Positions 6,543 to 8,862 of a DNA stretch of 8,862 nucleotides are shown in pieces; the stretch's first letter is position 1; each line of letters begins with the position of its first letter. The position numbers were made by a program, and so were the translations under genes. The stretch is from Candidatus Nomurabacteria bacterium. GTDB taxonomy: Bacteria; Patescibacteriota; Minisyncoccia; Phycocordibacterales; UBA9973. The DNA is taken from positions 1 to 8,862 of the forward strand of contig JAHFNN010000036.1 in assembly GCA_023267315.1 (NCBI GenBank). Direction: 5' to 3'. Below the pieces are notes generated by a model, which was given only the letters and a program-made list of their open reading frames with translations, made no database searches and was not told the DNA's origin.

Positions 6543-8027
6543 ATGGATACTCCACCGAAGAACAATCTCCGTTGGTGGATCCTGCTCACCGTCATCATTG
6601 GTACCTTCTTAGGAAGACTCGACCAGACGATCGTGAACTTGGCACTGCCAAAAATAATCGACGACTTCGGCATCACCGTTTCAGCGGCCGGATGGATTGC
6701 AACCGCATATATTCTTGCGAATGCTATTTTCGTACCGATTTGGGGAAAATTGGGTGACACACTTGGCCGCAAGAAAGTCTACATCCTTGGATTCGGTCTT
6801 TTTATTTTCGGTTCAGTACTCGCTGGATTCGCGTGGAATCTTACCTCCATGATTATTTTCCGCGTCATTCAAGCGATTGCCGGTTCGGCCGACTACCCTA
6901 CTGCAATGGCGATTATTGCCGTGACGTTTAAAGAAGGAAAAGAACGCGCACAAGCGCTCGGTATTTGGTCATCATCATTTGCGGCAGCGACCGTCTTCGG
7001 CCCACTCTTGGGTGGACCACTCATCGACAACTTCGGATGGCGTTCCGTATTTTTAGTCAATCTTCCTATCGGAATTTTGGGCATCTATATGGCGCTTCGC
7101 TTCATCAATGAATCTCGTGCAGCAGTCAAAACAAAATTCTTCGACTGGTGGGGTGCACTCTCATTGGGCGGAATGCTCTCAGCGCTCGTGCTCGTACTCG
7201 ACAAAGGACCAGACTGGGGCTGGCTTTCATCTGGTAGCATGATCTGCTATTTCTTCGTCGTCGTACTCTTTGGACTATTCATACGTATTGAACATCGCGT
7301 TCCTGAGCCGATTGTGGATTTGAAATTCTTTAAAATTCCAGCATTCATAAACGCACTCTTCAACAACTTCGTCGTCTTCATGGGCATGATGGGCGGCGTC
7401 TTTCTCATACCTGTTTTCGCACAAACATTCTTGGGCTACAACGCGACTGAATCTGGCTATCTTTTTATCCCGATGGCTGCAGCCATCATGGTGGGAGCAC
7501 CACTCGGAGGATTCCTTATGGGAAAAGTAGAATCTCGATACGTCATTTTTTGGAGTACTATCGTTGCTGCAGTGGGAATATTTATGTTCACCACACTTGA
7601 TGTGAAATCCACCGCACTCGATATTATGATTCCACTTTCAATCATGGCATTCGGATTGGGCTTCGGAATGGCGCAACGTACCAACGTCATCGCCTCGGCA
7701 GTACCACAGAGTGAAATCGGTGTAGCTTCATCAATCTTAGCCCTCGTACGCAACACCGCTGGTGCATTCGGTATTGCTATCTTTGCCACTATTTTAAACA
7801 ATCGCATCACCTCAAATGTACTCACCATCAATAGCTTCAGTAAGATAAGTACTCACAATCCAATTGAAATAAAAAAATATGTTGGACTCATCTCGCTGAA
7901 AGCGCAGATCAACGCATATGATTATGTATTCTTGATCGCCGCACTCTTTATCTTTGTCGGTGCATTCGCCTCCCTCTTCCTTAAATTCAAACGAGAACGC
8001 ACTGATATCAAAGTGCACGTGGAATAA
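6543..8027 (+). CDS. emrB: DHA2-family (EmrB/QacA-type) drug:proton antiporter
   Basis: Major facilitator superfamily protein of 494 residues, typical for the 14-helix DHA2 group, in the cytoplasmic membrane. Motif D1 at 26-36 (LDQTIVNLALP) includes Asp27, expected to be on the proton path. Motif A lies in the loop between helices 2 and 3 (GKLGDTLGRKK, 68-78). Motif B has Arg107 in FRVIQAIAG. The antiporter motif C is at 152-159 (FGPLLGGP), followed by DNFGWRSVFLVNLPIG, a DHA2 hallmark. Hydrophobic segments continue to about 483 and the C-terminus is basic. Members export lipophilic cations, uncouplers and antibiotics in exchange for protons; the substrate here is unknown. It is the last gene of the operon, starting 3 bases after adaptor 2. 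The symbol reflects family and operon layout, not proven orthology. Confidence 0.92.
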   Translation: MDTPPKNNLRWWILLTVIIGTFLGRLDQTIVNLALPKIIDDFGITVSAAGWIATAYILANAIFVPIWGKLGDTLGRKKVYILGFGLFIFGSVLAGFAWNLTSMIIFRVIQAIAGSADYPTAMAIIAVTFKEGKERAQALGIWSSSFAAATVFGPLLGGPLIDNFGWRSVFLVNLPIGILGIYMALRFINESRAAVKTKFFDWWGALSLGGMLSALVLVLDKGPDWGWLSSGSMICYFFVVVLFGLFIRIEHRVPEPIVDLKFFKIPAFINALFNNFVVFMGMMGGVFLIPVFAQTFLGYNATESGYLFIPMAAAIMVGAPLGGFLMGKVESRYVIFWSTIVAAVGIFMFTTLDVKSTALDIMIPLSIMAFGLGFGMAQRTNVIASAVPQSEIGVASSILALVRNTAGAFGIAIFATILNNRITSNVLTINSFSKISTHNPIEIKKYVGLISLKAQINAYDYVFLIAALFIFVGAFASLFLKFKRERTDIKVHVE

Positions 8028-8029
8028 AA

Positions 8030-8080
8030 AACAGAAATCCGCTAACGCAGATTTCTGCTGTTAGCGGATTAATTTAAAAA
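8030..8080. terminator. Bidirectional intrinsic terminator between convergent genes
   Basis: AATCCGCTAAC (8036-8046) pairs with GTTAGCGGATT (8060-8070). The loop itself contains GCAG/CTGC, so the hairpin reaches about 15 bp with one bulge. On the minus strand it is followed by TCTGTTTTTT, a good U-tract for the membrane-protein gene that ends at 8087. On the plus strand it is followed by AATTTAAAAATT, weaker but serving the efflux operon that ends at 8027. Confidence 0.85.
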
Positions 8081-8086
8081 TTATTC

Positions 8087-8689
8087 TCATGAAGGACTCA
8101 TCTGTGGAACCGGTCCCGCATGTTGAAATACCTTACTCATTTTGCTGACAAATTCTTTTATCTTATTGCGTTTCATTCGGTTTGGTGTACATGCAATAAA
8201 ATAGAGCATCGCGATAAGGATAAAAACACTCATTATAGAAGCTTGATACATCATGAAATGACTTATGTTTGCTTTGTTATGCCAGTCTTCTTTAAAAATA
8301 AAGTGTAGGCATTTACGTGGCATTTCAATACCTGCAAACATAGGTAAAACAATAAATGATAACAAGCGAAAATCTGCATCAGCGACAGCCCTGATATTTT
8401 TGAATTCAGGATTCTTTTGGCATCTTTTTTCAACAGCGCTGATAATACGATTGTGTAAATACGCAAGAATTGCAACTAATACAAAATACGTAAGAAGATA
8501 CGATGTGTCGCCTGTCGTAAAAGTGTATCCTAAAATGGCTGTGACTAAACTGACAACCAAAATAGCTAAGCAGATTCGTGCTAAAAAGAAATTATCTTTA
8601 GCAAATGTTTTTTGTGACCAATCACTTATAGATTGGAATTTTGAAAGAATGAATGCATCGAAGTCATCCAGAAAGTCTACTCTAGTCAT
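8087..8689 (-). CDS. Four-TM membrane protein of unknown function
   Basis: 200 residues; I do not recognise the family. It starts with an acidic, soluble N-terminus (1-32). Four hydrophobic segments follow at about 34-56, 63-79, 108-122 and 146-167, then a basic tail (171-186). Charged loops contain RCQKNPEFKNIR and FKEDWHNK. The positive residues after segment 4 suggest that both termini are cytoplasmic. Cysteines at 40, 90, 127 and 167 form no motif. It has its own promoter and a strong terminator, so it is probably a monocistronic unit. A plus-strand frame of similar length overlaps it, but the minus frame is preferred for its membrane-protein composition and for the promoter and terminator that bracket it. 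No function can be assigned. Confidence 0.7.
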   Translation of the reverse strand: MTRVDFLDDFDAFILSKFQSISDWSQKTFAKDNFFLARICLAILVVSLVTAILGYTFTTGDTSYLLTYFVLVAILAYLHNRIISAVEKRCQKNPEFKNIRAVADADFRLLSFIVLPMFAGIEMPRKCLHFIFKEDWHNKANISHFMMYQASIMSVFILIAMLYFIACTPNRMKRNKIKEFVSKMSKVFQHAGPVPQMSPS

Positions 8690-8693
8690 AATA

Positions 8694-8709
8694 CATGGGG
8701 TTTAGGGGT
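8694..8709. repeat. Short C-rich near-tandem repeat in the leader of the membrane protein gene
   Basis: The plus strand reads GGGGTTTAGGGGTTAG, two near-copies of an 8-base unit (minus strand CTAACCCCTAAACCCC), ending about five bases before the start codon at 8689. It sits where a ribosome binding site would be. The unit is telomere-like by coincidence only. Two G-runs are too few for an intramolecular G-quadruplex. Confidence 0.4.
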
Positions 8710-8734
8710 TAGATGTTTTATTTTATTCTGCCCC

Positions 8735-8763
8735 AAAATAGCACAGAAAAATGGTTTTGTAAA
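8735..8763 (-). promoter_or_regulatory. Promoter of the four-TM membrane protein gene
   Basis: On the minus strand: TTTACA (8758-8763, 5/6 match to TTGACA), 17 bases, TATTTT (8735-8740, 4/6 match) preceded by TGC, giving an extended -10. Predicted start near 8728, leader about 38 bases. The leader contains CTAACCCCTAAACCCC just before the ATG and no Shine-Dalgarno. Confidence 0.55.
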
Positions 8764-8767
8764 TAAT

Positions 8768-8862
8768 TTATCTGCTTTTGAGTTGTTTGCGGATTTCTTT
8801 GTGATTCGGAATCGTCTTAGCAACTAAATTCCAGAAATTCTTGGAGTGATTGAATTCTTTGA
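8768..8862 (-). CDS. C-terminal end of an unidentified protein, start outside window
   Basis: One minus-strand frame is open from the window edge (first whole codon at 8858-8860) to TAA at 8768-8770, giving 30 residues. The composition looks protein-like: EFNHSKNFWNLVAK followed by TIPNHKEIRKQLKSR, a soluble amphipathic basic helix ending. The other two minus frames meet stops within about 40-45 bases. The stop falls 5 bases upstream of the promoter of the next minus-strand gene, a natural boundary. The piece is too short to name a family. Confidence 0.45.
   Translation of the reverse strand, partial: KEFNHSKNFWNLVAKTIPNHKEIRKQLKSR

Noticed and set aside
8265..8705. 146-codon plus-strand reading frame opposite the four-TM protein
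   Set aside because: It is the antisense shadow of the membrane protein. It has no promoter or recognisable domain, and the minus frame has a promoter, terminator and typical membrane composition.
1..8862. Mobile element, CRISPR, tRNA or rRNA content
   Set aside because: I found no transposase motifs, terminal inverted repeats with target duplications, regularly spaced repeats, or cloverleaf and rRNA signatures on either strand by eye.

Overview
The window carries eight protein-coding genes, two of them cut by the window edges, and one strong candidate for a free-standing structured RNA. I see no rRNA, tRNA, CRISPR array, transposase or phage gene. Base composition is moderately AT-rich, spacing is tight, and start codons lack recognisable Shine-Dalgarno sequences. 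Together with the style of the ABC and adaptor proteins, this suggests a candidate-phyla-radiation bacterium (Patescibacteria, Parcubacteria-like). That placement is an inference, because no marker gene is present.

Left part (1-3024, genes on the minus strand): alanine racemase (alr, C-terminus cut off), a 243-base intergenic region, and a 582-residue MsbA-type ABC exporter. The intergenic region holds, on the plus strand, a TTGACA promoter, two hairpins and a clean intrinsic terminator, but no convincing ORF. I annotate it as a candidate ncRNA of about 160 nt.

Middle (3052-4133, minus): a secreted protein with a transglutaminase-like Cys-His-Asp arrangement. It has its own terminator and lies divergent from the next operon.

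Right-centre (4278-8080, plus): a compact efflux operon with the order MarR repressor, adaptor 1, adaptor 2, 14-TM DHA2/EmrB-type transporter, which mirrors E. coli emrR-emrA-emrB. An extended -10 promoter is overlapped by an 8+8 bp palindrome, the expected site for MarR autorepression. The adaptor function appears to be divided between two proteins. Adaptor 1 has the lipoyl halves and the coiled-coil hairpin, with a beta-rich domain inserted between the helices, but no C-terminal beta-barrel. Adaptor 2 has fused lipoyl halves and the barrel but no hairpin. This is the most unusual system in the window. The operon ends at a bidirectional terminator.

Right edge (8087-8862, minus): a four-TM membrane protein of unknown function with a good promoter, preceded by the last 30 codons of another minus-strand reading frame.
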